A DNA stretch of 64,000 bases from Isoetes taiwanensis (lineage: Eukaryota; Streptophyta; Lycopodiopsida; Isoetales; Isoetaceae). Below, in pieces: positions 24,490-35,248 of the stretch. The notes beneath the pieces were generated by a model. That model was not told the DNA's origin. It ran no database searches and saw only the letters and a program-made list of their open reading frames with translations. The position numbers and the translations under genes are program-made. Every line of letters begins with the position of its first letter. Positions within the stretch are counted from its first letter, which is position 1. The stretch is from contig JAJEKV010000003.1 in the NCBI GenBank assembly GCA_021234155.1, positions 20,878,386 to 20,942,385 on the forward strand. Direction: 5' to 3'.

Positions 24490-25121
24490 TTAAAACATGT
24501 ACCTTGTATGGTTACGGCGAGATTGCCCGGCGTCCCGATGGATCAGGCTTCCCGCGATAGAGCATATTGCTGCCCTTGGTGGGTTATGTTATCAATGAAT
24601 GGCTCTTTGAAAATAGTCTTCGCAGTGATATCATTGACTTCACAACCCGAGCTGCAAGCATTCTGATCGTTATTTGTGCGGACAACACTTTCGGCAATTC
24701 CGTTGAAGATAAATCTTTGACATTTGCTCTTGGGACTTTGGTGTGCGAGTCTTCTACATACAAGTTGAGCAGCCATAAGCTGAATGATTACCATTCACTA
24801 TATAATAGTGCATCCCCATGAGGTCATCCTCGGTTTTCCAAGGGACCGGTTTGTTTGTGAGGGGATTGAATGGAATCACATCGGGAGTGAAGGCGGATGT
24901 GGGTCTCTGAAAGGACTCCACCAAAGTTTTGGCGTGCTCCATATTCCTTGGTCTAGATGTCGATTTGCTGGTCCTTGATATAATTTGAACACGTCTATTC
25001 TTTTAATGAATGTGACACCGAGAGGAAACAGATGCCGGTGATCGTAAATTTTTGCGGTGTATTCTCTGGCCGTCTTTTCCTCTTGACCTTTCCACCGAAG
25101 ATTTGCAGGCACCTCTAGCAA
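24490..25121 (-). pseudogene. Protein with ParB-like GNH motif, frameshifted
   Basis: Minus-strand segments, joined across small shifts, read FKLYQGPANRHLDQ, MEHAKTLVESFQRPTSAFTP, then HYYIVNGNHSAYAAQLVCRR (about 24810-24760), IFNGIAESVVRTNNDQNACS and ITAKTIFKEPFIDNITHQGQ. A polar segment followed by VNGNHSAYAAQ resembles the D-G-N/Q-H-R core of ParB/sulfiredoxin-like domains, with N replacing D and S replacing R. That resemblance is by eye, so catalysis or nucleotide binding is not implied. The block is continuous with the Lys/Glu-rich segment upstream and the unidentified block downstream. Confidence 0.5.
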
Positions 25122-25165
25122 GTCTTTGAGCTATTCTTAATGTGAGCTTCTTTGGCTCTAGCTTC

Positions 25166-25660
25166 TTAATGGGGACCCTTTTGGCGGTGTGTCCCGGGAT
25201 CCTCGCTATGCCTTGGGCTCGGGAGGTTCACCACCACTTCTAGGACTTCAGAAGGGACTTGGAGTCCCAGGCTCTCCTTTGTTTTTAGGTGTCCTCTCCT
25301 TCTCAAGGGTCTCCTCTGTGCTTCTTCTTCTTTTTCCCATCCGTTTCCTCTGTCTCCACTTCCTTTCCCCTCCGTTTTCTGTGTCGCCTTTCCTTCCTTA
25401 CGCCCCTTGCCTTCCCTATCCTTTTCTTTCCTTGCCCTTTTCTTTTCCTTCTTTTCCCTCTTTTCTTTATCTTCCTTCTCTTTCTTTTCCTTCTCTTCCT
25501 TTTCTTTCTCTTCCTTTTCTTTAGATTGTTTCTTTTCCTTCTTTTCCATATCACGGATCTTTGTGATCCTTTCTCTTAACTTTCCTCTTGCCGCCGCCTT
25601 TCCTTCCTCCGGTTCTGGACATCCTCGGTAGAAGATGAGGAGTCTTTGTGTTAAATTTGC
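25166..25660 (-). pseudogene. Lys/Glu-rich charged segment of the same broken gene
   Basis: About 90 residues made almost wholly of Lys, Glu and Arg (25549-25270, KEKEEKEKEEKEKKEKEDKE) are followed by a mixed segment, GHLKTKESLGLQVPSEVLEV. It is probably an extended single helix or disordered linker between the N-terminal block (26208-25690) and the ParB-like block. The antisense ORFs rich in Phe, Leu and Ser at 25189-25631 are shadows of this repeat. Confidence 0.55.
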
Positions 25661-25689
25661 GGAGGTGTATCCCTAGGTTGTCTTGTCTT

Positions 25690-26208
25690 CTTCTTGCTCA
25701 CTGTTTTTAGCCAGGCCGTGTCCACAATGGCGGGTAGTTTCTGCTGGGCTATTGCCTTGACAACGAATGAAGGCGAGTTTTTCGACTCGTTCATCCGATT
25801 GCGAAGAATCATAAAGCCCCTCAAGATTTCTTGTGGACCTTTGATGTCAGCTTCTTCAAAGGCATTTATGCGATGGCGGCCTTGACCTTGCTTCTTCCCG
25901 AACCGGCTACATTTGCAATGCTAGCGAGACATTCTGATGGGATCATAAAACTTCCAGTCCACATAGTACACAATTATTCTATGCTTCAAAGTATCTTCAC
26001 AGACCACCCGGATCCAATCCTCGCGACCGCTCTTGGCAACCAACTTCATTTGGACCAAGATACCTGGCTGGTAAATGCCGGCTGTTTCTGTGTCTGTCTC
26101 CCTTATAAGGAGGCAGAGCTCTCTTCTGCAGTCTCCTTTAGAGCTGTAGCGATGAGAGGGGCTCACCCGCATTACTTCCATGCACCAAGCACTGTCTATC
26201 GGCATCAT
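25690..26208 (-). pseudogene. N-terminal block of the unidentified large gene
   Basis: Minus-strand pieces read GIYQPGILVQMKLVAKSGRE, DWIRVVCEDTLKHRIIVYYV, then INAFEEADIKGPQEILRGFM and SFVVKAIAQQKLPAIVDTAW before the charged segment. A start near 26208 places the GGCGCC palindrome array (26329-27242) just upstream of the gene. I recognise no domain. The whole run 26208-22768 could encode about 1100 residues if the frameshifts were absent. Confidence 0.45.
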
Positions 26209-26328
26209 AGTCTGGTCGGATTGAAATTGTGTTTCCGCACGTAAGATAGCTGCAACAAAGAGGCATCAGCAACAAAGAGGCATCAGTAAATGGTTTGAAC
26301 AAGCAGGCAGACAATAGGTTGTGGTTAG

Positions 26329-27242
26329 CAAATGGCGCCGTGGCGCCATTTGTATCAGTCCAGTGCATAAGCACGGAGGCTGATCGTATGCCTATCCCTG
26401 CGTTTGGTCGAAGAGGCCTCCACCCAGTCCAAACCACTCCCCTTCGCAATATTCGAGGAAGATGGTTCGAAGGAGAGTGGATCGGACTGGGTGGAGGCAC
26501 CTGCGATTCGTAGGAGATACCACAACAGAACAAGCAGACAGACCAGATGACTAGGCAAATGGCGCCATTTGCATCCGAGTTCAGTGCATAAGCAAATGGA
26601 AGTAGTTCGAATGCATTTCCCTGCTTTTGGTCGCAGGTGCCTCGACCTAGTCCGAGGCCCTCCCCTTCCAAATATTCGCGGAAGATGGTTGGAAGGAGAG
26701 TGGCTGGTAGGAGGTTGGTAGGAGAATACATATGCCGCTCTCCATTAGTGTTAGACGACGCAGATAAAAATGGCGCCATGACGCCATTTGCAACAACAAG
26801 TCCCAAATGTATGCTAATACACATCAAATGGCGCCATGGCGCCATTTACCAACAACAAGACCCTATGGTAAGCTAAAAGACATCAAATGGCGCCATGGCG
26901 CCATTTGGTAGCAACAAGACCGTAGAGTAAGCTAATACACATCAAATGGCGCCATGGCGCCATTTGCCAACAACAAGTCCCAAATGTATGCTAATACACA
27001 TCAAATGGCGCCATGGCGCCATTTGCCAACAACAAGACCCTATGGTAAGCTAAAAGACATCAAATGGCGCCATGGCGCCATTTGGTAGCAACAAGACCGT
27101 AGAGTAAACTACCAGGCATCCTAAAGTAAGCTAAGACTCCTAAAGTGTACTCAATCATCCAAATGGCGCCATGGCGCCATTTGTCAACTATAAGACCCTA
27201 AAGTGGTTACCAGGCATCTAAATAGCGCGGTGGCGCCATTTA
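26329..27242. repeat. Array of 24-bp GGCGCC-centred palindromes, 59-bp period
   Basis: The unit is a perfect palindrome, CAAATGGCGCCA followed by TGGCGCCATTTG. Copies start at 26825, 26884, 26943, 27002 and 27061, exactly 59 bases apart, with further copies at 26329, 26556 (half-size), 26767, 27160 and a worn one at 27220. The 35-base spacers repeat in a three-unit cycle, giving a higher-order period of 177 bases. It lies upstream of the minus-strand block ending at 26208. Dense, phased perfect dyads suggest protein-binding sites or a transposon subterminal region; this is inference. Confidence 0.9.
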
Positions 27243-28269
27243 GCCCAAACAAACAATGCAAGTAGACGACATACCTGTCCCTTGAGGCAAGCTAGCTTCT
27301 GTCTCCACATTTTGTTGAGCTCCAGAATTGTCCATTTCCATTTCGCGCGCCTTGAATTTGGTCCGAAAACCGGTGTGTATCTAGATGTGTTGAGTATTTG
27401 AATCTAGGGAAATGGCTTTAAATCACCGAAAAAAGGATGAAAAGGGTCGCTTTAGGGCTAGGGCGCTAAGGGCGCCGGCGGCTAAGGCCGGGCGCCGGGC
27501 GCTAAGGTCGAGTATTTGGGAGCTGGAATCAAAACGAATAAAGCGAATGAGAAGCTTCAGAAAAAGCAAGCGCCAACTAGGGCCCATCGGGCCGCCCAGC
27601 GCCCATGCCTGGGATCCAGCGCCCATGCCCGGGCCAGCCCGCCCACGCCGCGCTGCGTGCAGTGGCGGTCCAGCCTATGCCCGCCCGGCCGCCCACTCCC
27701 GCCCATGCCCGTGGCGGTCCAGCGCCCATGCCGCCACACACCAATTTTGAAATTAATATTTCCGCTTAAAACGCCCGCCCAAATTTGAACATAAAATTCA
27801 AAATTCCCCCACCGCCAATTAATATAAAAGTCAAAATTCCCCAGTATATTGAAATTTGACGCCACATCCAAATTTGAATCGTCCGTTTTGAAAATTGTGC
27901 TTTGCCTTTAAAGCTCCCTCTTTGCGCCGTGCTCCCACTTAATCACGACCATGCCACGGCCAGGCGTTTTTATGCCACCGCAGTTCAGCGCTTTTTGAAT
28001 CCGCTTTGTTTCGTCTCGGTACTGCCTTCGCATAAAGGCGCTTCTTTTTCTCGGCGCCTAGGCGAGAAACTTTGCAAAGGCGCATGCGTCTTTGTCGGCG
28101 CTTTCTTCTTCAGCTCCACGAAATCCCAGGTGATTCTTGGCGCTTTCTTCTTGGCGCGTTCTTCTTGGCGAATCCTCCTTCTTCTTCTCGAATCTTTCTT
28201 GGCGCTTTCTTCTTGACGCTCTTCTTGGCGCATTCTTCTGCCAATATATCTGCTGGGATCAGCTTCACT
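27243..28269. other. GC-rich and GGCGC-rich intergenic DNA
   Basis: 27440-27780 is very GC-rich with repeated GGGCGCC, GCCCATGCC and CCGCCC, and its ORFs are low-complexity. 28040-28250 repeats TTCTTGGCGC at irregular spacing. I see no gene. It could be a promoter or satellite edge. Confidence 0.5.
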
Positions 28270-28760
28270 ATAACCCCAAATTTGGCTCTATGTGTAGTTT
28301 TATGGTGTCTTTTTTGCCAAAAAACAATGCTTGAAGACCACCCATAGTATTGTTCCGAAAATGCTAGAAACAACATGTAGTTTTTCTCTAAAAAGTCTAT
28401 GCATAGAAAATTGACAATTTTTTTATAATATTTGATGTGTTGTTTTTTGGTGTTGTTTTTACTAAAAAATAACCTGTGGTTTAACAAAATATCCACATGT
28501 GATTTTTTAAAGTACTAGTTGTTTTACTGGTTGTTTTAAGTGTTGTTTTTGCAAAAAAAAAAAACAACATGTGGTTTAACAGAATATTCTATTCACATGG
28601 ATAGTAGTTTTTAAGTGTTGTTTTTACTAAATAATAACATGCGATTTAACAAAATATCCATGTGTGGTTTTTTAAAACAGTTTTTAAATGTGGTGCTTCC
28701 CAAATAAAGACACATGGTTCTAAAGAATATCTACATGTGGTTTTCATTCCAAAATAAAAT
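28270..28760. repeat. Degenerate tandem repeat, about 75-bp unit
   Basis: Units begin GTGTTGTTTTTACTAAA and continue to a block like TGTGGTTTAACAAAATATCC at about 28450, 28540, 28616 and 28690, with older copies before. Its complement resembles the A-rich tract at 35940-36180. Confidence 0.7.
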
Positions 28761-29833
28761 AGCATTACCAATTAAATATTGACACGCGGAATCTTTTTTA
28801 AATAACAAAATCACATTTTTCTTGTACTTGTTTGTTTTCTTTTAAGATAGCCTTTTGGGAATCGAACCCAAACAAGTCCATAAGGCATAATATTATTAAA
28901 TTGCAATCCACATTCTGACATTAGATTAAAACATAATGTTCAAAATATTACCTAGGTTTTATTTAATGTTCAATCGTTAAGGTTTAAAACATTTTTCTTA
29001 ATGTTCAAACATTAGACATTCATGATATCTGTTTAAACAGTTCTGCTCACAAGTTCCAGCCAGATTATTTGAAAAGTCGAGAAGGAGAGTACCATGGCAT
29101 TATCTTTACATGCTTGATTAGCAGCTTCACCTCAAACTCTGCTCAAAATAGGGGAAATGTTCAGTTTCACATTCAAAATTCAGCTTGCAAGAAACAAAGT
29201 GGAGAAATTACCTTTATATTATTTATAGATGGTGACTAGCATTTGCTGCCATTCCAGATACTATATGCCACAAGTTGCTTGAGAAGTCTGTTTAAGGACT
29301 AACAGGATTCCAAATATTGACATTTCAAAACTTCTCAAGAATCAAGAAAAGTGAATGAAAAGAACGACAACCAAGAAGATACTAAAGAATCAGTAAATGC
29401 CCAGTGTTTACATCAAATCAAATGATTTCAAAAGTCTTTACCATTCCAGAATATGGTCCTGTGAATACTTTATAGCAAGTCTAATGAATTATTAGAACAT
29501 GAGTCTACTTCTAATAAAGAATGCTTACCTAGTATCAGCAAGTCTGGTGAATTATTAGAACATGAGCCTACTTCTAATAAAGAATGCTTACCTAGTATCA
29601 GCAGTGCATCAGGTAGGCAACCAACAGCAGAAAGAACCAAGCCCCCATTAACTCCAGGGTCCTTATACTTCACGCTTCTGTGCTCTTAAGAAATCTGTGG
29701 CAAACATTACATTGCTCGATGCCTCCATGCTCGATCTGAGACCATTCATTTTGCCTCCAAACACTGCAGGCAAGCATTTTCATATCAGAGTCTGGATGAA
29801 AGATAAAAGAATGAAAATCGAAAGGGAAGGGAA
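28761..29833. other. Non-coding interval with a 63-bp duplication
   Basis: AT-rich, with no gene that I can support. The short minus-strand ORF at 29470-29673 is made of the duplication listed next. Confidence 0.45.
29474..29599. repeat. Direct tandem duplication, two units of 63 bp
   Basis: AGCAAGTCTAATGAATTATT and the next 43 bases recur directly after, with three substitutions. Confidence 0.9.
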
Positions 29834-30196
29834 TTGAGACATCGGGCTAGTGCTGGCACACTAGGGGCAGGAAGCAGTGGTGCTATTTTTCAAGGAACAT
29901 TTGGAACTGCTTTTCAAAATCAAGGGGTTAAGTCTAATGCCCCTTTTGAAGGAACAAAAAGAGATGAAGGAAAGGGGTTTCTTCCACAGTAAATGGGGTT
30001 TCATATTCTTCCTATGAAAGAAGAGCTGATATTGCAGCAGATTCAGAAGAGGCAAATTCTGATGGTAACCCTGAGAATTCTAATGAAGATCTAGAGCCTG
30101 GCGCTCGCACTCTTAAGCGCCCCAGATTGACTGAACACCACAGCTTCATAAACGTTTTGTAGATGCTGTAGCTCACCTTAGCATAAAAAATGCATT
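29834..30196 (+). pseudogene. GARP (G2-like MYB) transcription factor fragment, LUX/PCL1-like
   Basis: The plus-strand reading RASAGTLGAGSSGAIFQGTF, then after one shift GVSYSSYERRADIAADSEEA and GNPENSNEDLEPGARTLKRP, leads into the GARP DNA-binding domain. There, LKRPRL is followed after a second one-base shift by PQLHKRFVDAVAHLSIKNA (30138-30194), which matches the first helices of the domain in LUX/PCL1 and related plant regulators. The rest of the domain (the recognition helix with its SHLQK signature) is missing; sequence after 30196 is unrelated. There is no full gene around it, and it lies among satellites and fold-backs, so it is probably a captured or dispersed fragment. The family call is firm, the subgroup tentative. 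Confidence 0.8.
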
Positions 30197-30861
30197 TTTG
30201 GGAGATACATCAGAGTTAACAACATTTAAAGAACTATTACACTGGGCAGGCATCTTGGAAATAGCCACGGTGCACCGCTGCTGGATTTGCCATCGTTGTA
30301 GCCAAATGCATGCCGGATTTGCCATCGCTGTAGCCATAGCTGAAATAGGAACTTCATGCTTCACCGGATCTTAAGGCAAGCGCCTTTATGTATTAGCGGA
30401 TTTGGGAAGCCATGTTCTGGCCTCATTGCAGTGCAGCGCCATCGCCATAGCTAGAGGAGATAGGAAACACAGCTCCATAGCTGGAGCACAGAGGCAGACG
30501 GGCAAGAGTAGGCGGGAAAACACAGGAATTAGTCAGCCAATGGGATGACAGGACCTAGATTATAATCTTAGCCGTCCATCTTGGCTCATCTCGTCCGTTG
30601 AATGAGATGCACATAACACTATCATTTTACATTAACCATTAAATTATTAAACCACCAACCTTTATTAAAACATTAAAATATTAAACCATTAGATCATTAA
30701 TCGCTTCTCCCGTGTTTGCTGATGTGGCATACGGGCACCCCGTATATATAATCCAACCACATCAATTTGTAAGTGTCCTTAAAGTCTTGCCAAACGGGAG
30801 TCGATCGACAGAGCACTAGGCCTAAAGATGAGTTAAACACGTTGGGAGCCATCTGTGATAT

Positions 30862-30945
30862 GTCTTGGAATGCATAGAGAAAACAAGCAGTGTAGAGTCT
30901 TGGATAGAGTCTTGGAATGCATAGAGAAAACAAGCAGTGTAGAGT
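30862..30945. repeat. Direct tandem duplication, 48-bp period
   Basis: TCTTGGAATGCATAGAGAAA and the following 16 bases recur 48 bases later. Confidence 0.85.
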
Positions 30946-31044
30946 CAAGGAGATGAAGAAAGGTACCTAAAGGGGTGAGGAGGTCCTATATAAAATTACA
31001 TGGCTCCTACCTAAATTATGTGGTTTTTGGAAGGGGAAACTTCC

Positions 31045-31160
31045 AGGACTAAGAAGTTTCCTGGAAAATACTTGCTGGCGGCAGACGCAACAAGTGGCGT
31101 TAGCCGCGAGCGGCGCCGCCGCTAGGAAGTATTTTCCAAGAAACTTCCTAGCCTTAAAAG
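31045..31160. repeat. Fold-back hairpin
   Basis: The left arm, with AAGAAGTTTCCTGGAAAATA, pairs with the right arm, with TATTTTCCAAGAAACTTCCT, with few mismatches. The GC-rich loop contains GAGCGGCGCCGCCGC. Weaker pairing extends outward for another 20-25 bases on each side. Confidence 0.75.
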
Positions 31161-31172
31161 TTGCCCTCCATA

Positions 31173-31600
31173 ACCCTTCATCACCTGCCGATTACCCCAT
31201 CCATCTTTTTCTTGCCTTTTTCTTCAATCTAACCACCGGATCTTGCAGTAGAAGCACCGGCTTTGATCGAATTAACATCTAAGCTCCATTTGGAGGCATT
31301 TCGAACTCAATTTGGTGGGTTTTTATCAGCATTTTTTAAGGACTTTATCAAGAGCAGAGCATCGCAATTTAAATGCTCGTCTAGAGTGCAGAGCCCTTTC
31401 GCCGAGGCAATCTGAATGCTCTTCCCGGCAAGGCATCGCAATCTGAATGCTCTTACGCTCTTCGAGAATGCTCTTATACGGAATGATCTTGTTTCTAACT
31501 GCTGTTGGTGCCGCCGTCGTAGCACTACCAAAACTAGAGACCCGAAAGTTACCTAAAATAAACAGGACCTGAAATCTTAGGTAATCGGCAGGTGATGAAG
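31173..31600. repeat. Exact 21-bp inverted pair enclosing about 390 bp
   Basis: CTTCATCACCTGCCGATTACC near 31174-31194 is the exact complement of GGTAATCGGCAGGTGATGAAG near 31580-31600. It lies next to the 31.05-kb hairpin and may be part of the same fold-back element. Confidence 0.65.
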
Positions 31601-32591
31601 GTTACGATAGTTCCTAAATTACATGGGAAGCACAACATAGAAGTCATGGCCATGCCTCCTATACAAAGCAAGTCACAAGTACGGCGTTTTTAATGTCTCT
31701 AGCACAGACAAAAACTTACCTAATAACTCTCACCATATGAAAGATCATCAAGAGCACGGATGCAGGAAACACCAGCCCTGGCCATATTAAGATACAAAAG
31801 AGCAAATTCATGAGCAAATTCATTTACAACTCCTGTGTATCCAAGCAACGTGCCACTTAAAAACAATAGCACCTTTTTTTGCCAATCCTAAAGGCATATT
31901 AAGAGCCTAAAGTCAAAAGCATATCCTGCCAAAGTGCCATAGACATGTAGATGTGAACCAATTCTGGGTAGTTTCGTTAAATGTAGAACCCTATACTGCA
32001 AGTAACACAAGCACATGCCAAGGACCAGTAGGAACCAGCTTTGCAAGTTCCATGAATAATGTAACCTTCCAATCGCCACTACAATAGACAACTTAACAGA
32101 CAATGCCATCTCCTCACAGACAACTTAGCATAATCTTAGTTACAATACTTTGATCCACAATCATGCAAACAAGAAATGTCTGCATAGTGTGTATTTATTT
32201 GCTTACCTATTTTGACTTTTGTAGATGCAAGCCTGAAGCCTCCATCTACAGTTATGCTCCAGAGGAACATGTAAATCTTATATGCCATATTATTTGTACT
32301 CTTCAAATTCCTTGTTCCTTTTAGCTATAAATTCTATTATGTTTATTCCTTTAAGCTATAAATTGTATTATGTGGGAATGTATTTTAAACCCTGATATGT
32401 TCATCTCATAAAACTCTGATACTTTCATCTATTTTCATCTTATAGAACTTTGATATTTTCATCTTATAAATGTTTTGCCAGACTTCATCTTGCCAAGAAT
32501 GTCAAGCAAGGGCAATATGTCCTTTTTTAAGACCGTCATCAACGATTCAACCAATTGTGGCAGCAATATGGTGATTTAGAGAGTGAGGAAG

Positions 32592-33445
32592 CCTAGGTGG
32601 CATGCTGGAGCCCACGTGGCATGTTTGAGCCACTTGGAAGCCTAGGTGGCATGTTGGAGCCTAGGTGTCATGTTGGAACCCGCATGGCATGTTTGTGCCA
32701 CCTTGGCATGTTTGGGCCTAGGTGGCATGTTGGAGCCTAGGTGGCATGTTTGAGCCTAGGTGGCATGATTGAGCCACCTTGGCATGTTGGAGCCCTAGGT
32801 GGCATATTTGAGCCATCTTGGCATGATGGAGCCTAGGTGGCATGTAGCCCACGTGGCATGTTTGAGCCACCTTGACATGTTGGAGACTAGGTGGCATGTT
32901 GGAGCCCACGTGTTTGAGCCACCTTGGCATGTTGGAGCCTAGATGGCATATTGGAGCCCGCATGGCATATTTGAGCCACCTTTGCATGTTTGGGCCACCT
33001 TGGCATGTTTGATTCTAGGTGTCATGTTGGAGCCTAGGTGGCATCTTGGAGCGATCTTGGCATGTTTGAGCCACCTTGGCATGTTTGAGCCACCTTGGTG
33101 GCATTTTTAGCGTCGTGGCATGTTTGAGCCTAGGTGGCATGTCGGGGACGAGGTGGCATGTTTGAGCCACCTTGGCATGTTTGATCTTAGGTGGCATGTC
33201 GGAGCCTAGGTGGCATGTTTGAGCCACCTTGGCATGCTGGAGCCTAGGTGGCATGTTGGAGCCCACATGTTTGAGCCACCTTGGCATGTTGGAGCCTAGA
33301 TGGCATGTTGGAGCCCGCGTGGCATGTTTGAGCCACCTTGGCATGTTTGGGCTACCTTGGCATGTTTGATCCTAGGTGGCATGTTGGAGCCTAGGTGGCA
33401 TTTTGGAGCGCGCATGGCATGTTTGAGCCATCTTGGCATGTTTGG
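32592..33445. repeat. GGTGGCATG minisatellite, left block
   Basis: Irregular alternation of two units of about 20 bases, GCCTAGGTGGCATGTTGGA and GCCACCTTGGCATGTTTGA, for about 850 bp. CCTAGG and CCACCTTGG variants mix without a strict order. Minus-strand ORFs here only translate the repeat. Confidence 0.95.
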
Positions 33446-34710
33446 GTAGAAACCCAAGTGTTTTGTCGTTCGAGCAGTACAAAGGCTCCGAAATGGAGAT
33501 TCAACTTTGCCATGTCATCCAAAATGGTGACATTACCCTAGGAATCAAGATATACGGTCATTTTTAAACACGAACCCTCTACATGACAATATTCAGCAGC
33601 CATCTCTTACGCCAATTGACTAGGAACATATTGGACATGAGCTACTTTGGCGCTTCTTGGAGAAAGGGTGGTCTTCTGCCCACGAAACTTGATCGGAGGG
33701 TAATCTCGACGTTTTGAGTCTATTAGCATAGTCAGTTTACAATTTCGGAGTGGGAGAGTTGCCGGTCCGTGGCCAAGGACCTTTGGGAGAGGACCTCTTC
33801 TGGCGTCAACACCCTCCCTCTATGTGATGACATTGTGCAAGATCCTGGTCGAATCTGATTAGGATAAGGCCTCCGAAACGTAAACCCTGTGTGTTACTAG
33901 GTTATTGAAGGGTTTACGTTTTGGAGGCCGAGTTTTAGTCAGTTGCACTTGGCTGCAATTGAAAACGCGAAGCAATAGGAATTGACGGAATGGGGTTTGG
34001 ATTTATCCTCCTTCCATAATGGCAAATAGAAGCCAAGAGCGCCTTTTGCAGTAGCAAAATTGTTTGGGATCATTCAGGATGGCCAATAGATCCAAACCCC
34101 ATTCCTTGAGTTCCTATTGCTTCATGTTTTTAACTGCAGTTTCTTGACCATGTCCCAAGTTCAACCGACTAAATCGCGACCTCCATAACGTAAACCCTTC
34201 AATAACCTAGCAAACCACAGGGTTTACGTTTCGGAGGCCATATCCTCGTCAGATTCGACCAGGATCTTGCACAATGTGATCATGTAGAGGGAGGGTGTTG
34301 ATGCCAGAAGACGGACCCTTAAAACCTTCCGGAAGCAGTTCGCCCCAAAGGTCCTCTCCCGAAGGCCCTTGGCCACGGATGGGCAACTCTCCCACTCCGG
34401 AACTATAAACTGACTCTGCCAATGCACTCAAAACATCGACATTACCCTCGAGACCAAGTTTCGTGGGCGGAAGACCACCTTTTTTCCAAGAAGCGCCAAG
34501 GTAGCTCATGTCCAACACGTTCGTAGTCAATTGGCCTAAGAGGTAGCTGTGGAATACTGCCATGTAGAGGTTCGTGTTTCTCTTGTTGCCAAAAATGACC
34601 GTGTAACTTGGTCCCTAGGGTAAATTTGCCATTCCGGATGACATGGCAAAGTCAAATCTCCATTCTGGAGTCTTTGTACTGCTCGAACGACAAAACACTT
34701 GGGTTTCTAC
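33446..34710. repeat. Long imperfect inverted repeat, arms about 600 bp
   Basis: The left arm starts GTAGAAACCCAAGTGTTTTG and the right arm ends with its complement at 34710. Matching continues through GGGTTTACGTTTCGGAGGCC (right arm, 34212) and its complement near 33900, to the inner pair AAGCAATAGGAATT (33970) and the block ending at 34122. The left arm has lost pieces, so the arms are not equal. The right arm contains the 34249-34563 coding fragment, and the left arm carries a decayed mirror copy of it. Confidence 0.9.
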
Positions 34711-34812
34711 ACGGTCCACCGTAGGACGCTTCACGGTTTGATAAGTTCTTTCAGACAAATCTTGGATTTTTTTGAATTTACTTGAAGCAGGCAACTTGAA
34801 CGGTGGATTCAA
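34249..34812 (-). pseudogene. Unidentified gene fragment, partly inside the inverted repeat
   Basis: Minus-strand reading from 34812 gives NPPFKLPASSKFKKIQDLSE, VETQVFCRSSSTKTPEWRFD and FAMSSGMANLP, then after a stop NTNLYMAVFHSYLLGQLTTN, VLDMSYLGASWKKGGLPPTK and GELLPEGFKGPSSGINTLPL, ending at 34249. Composition and continuity look like real protein. I do not recognise the family. The right arm of the inverted repeat ends at 34710, so the first 34 codons lie outside it. The repeat may have arisen by copying part of this gene, or the gene may belong to the element. Confidence 0.5.
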
Positions 34813-35248
34813 CAGTCGGATAGGGAAACCGAGATCCGGAGGGGGAGGAGGGGCATTGGCATTTGCCCTCCCGGATCGTTGGCAGGAAAGGCTACCTCCG
34901 CAACCTTTTTGAGGTTCGTCTCACGGGTCTGCAGGCTCTCCCCCTCGGTGAGGAAGCTGTGCAAAGTCCTGGCCTGGTTCGATTTGGGGAAAGGTGTCAG
35001 CGTTTAAGTTGTTCAAGATCCCTCTATTCTATCCCTTGCCAAACTCCTCTACCAAAAAATTCTAAAGGTTATCATATTTCTTGCATGAAGTTCTAGTCAT
35101 CATGTCCACATCACCACCATCTAGCCATGTCAACCAAAATTTGCCAACATCACCCAATGAAAAGACCAAAGATGGACATCTTTTTCATTTTGGCCTAGTA
35201 AAAATTGGCCTTGCTTAGTTGGCATGCCATGTCACCGCTTGGAATGCC

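Larger units (their letters stand above)
30197..32591. other. Non-coding interval with small repeats and fold-backs
   Basis: No gene that I can support. It holds the 48-bp duplication, the 31.0-31.2 kb hairpin and a 21-bp inverted pair, listed separately. Confidence 0.45.

Noticed and set aside
25189-25631. Plus-strand ORFs rich in Phe, Ser and Leu
   Set aside because: Shadow of the Lys/Glu-rich minus-strand segment. Runs of CTT and TTC read as Leu, Phe and Ser and imitate membrane proteins.
26825-27084. Regular repeats with spacers, resembling a CRISPR array
   Set aside because: The repeats are perfect palindromes, the spacers repeat in a cycle of three, and the context is plant nuclear DNA. 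It is a satellite-like array.
27412-27871. ORFs of 90-112 codons on both strands
   Set aside because: The region is a GC-rich, GCCC-repeat tract; peptides are low-complexity Ala, Arg and Pro.
32718-33344. Minus-strand ORFs translating as repeated WLKHA.. and ..PTCHLGSNM
   Set aside because: They only translate the GGTGGCATG minisatellite, which lacks stops in that frame.
33446-34710. Inverted repeat as a pair of LTRs or transposon terminal repeats
   Set aside because: The arms meet with almost no interior and are inverted, not direct, so there is no room for an element body.
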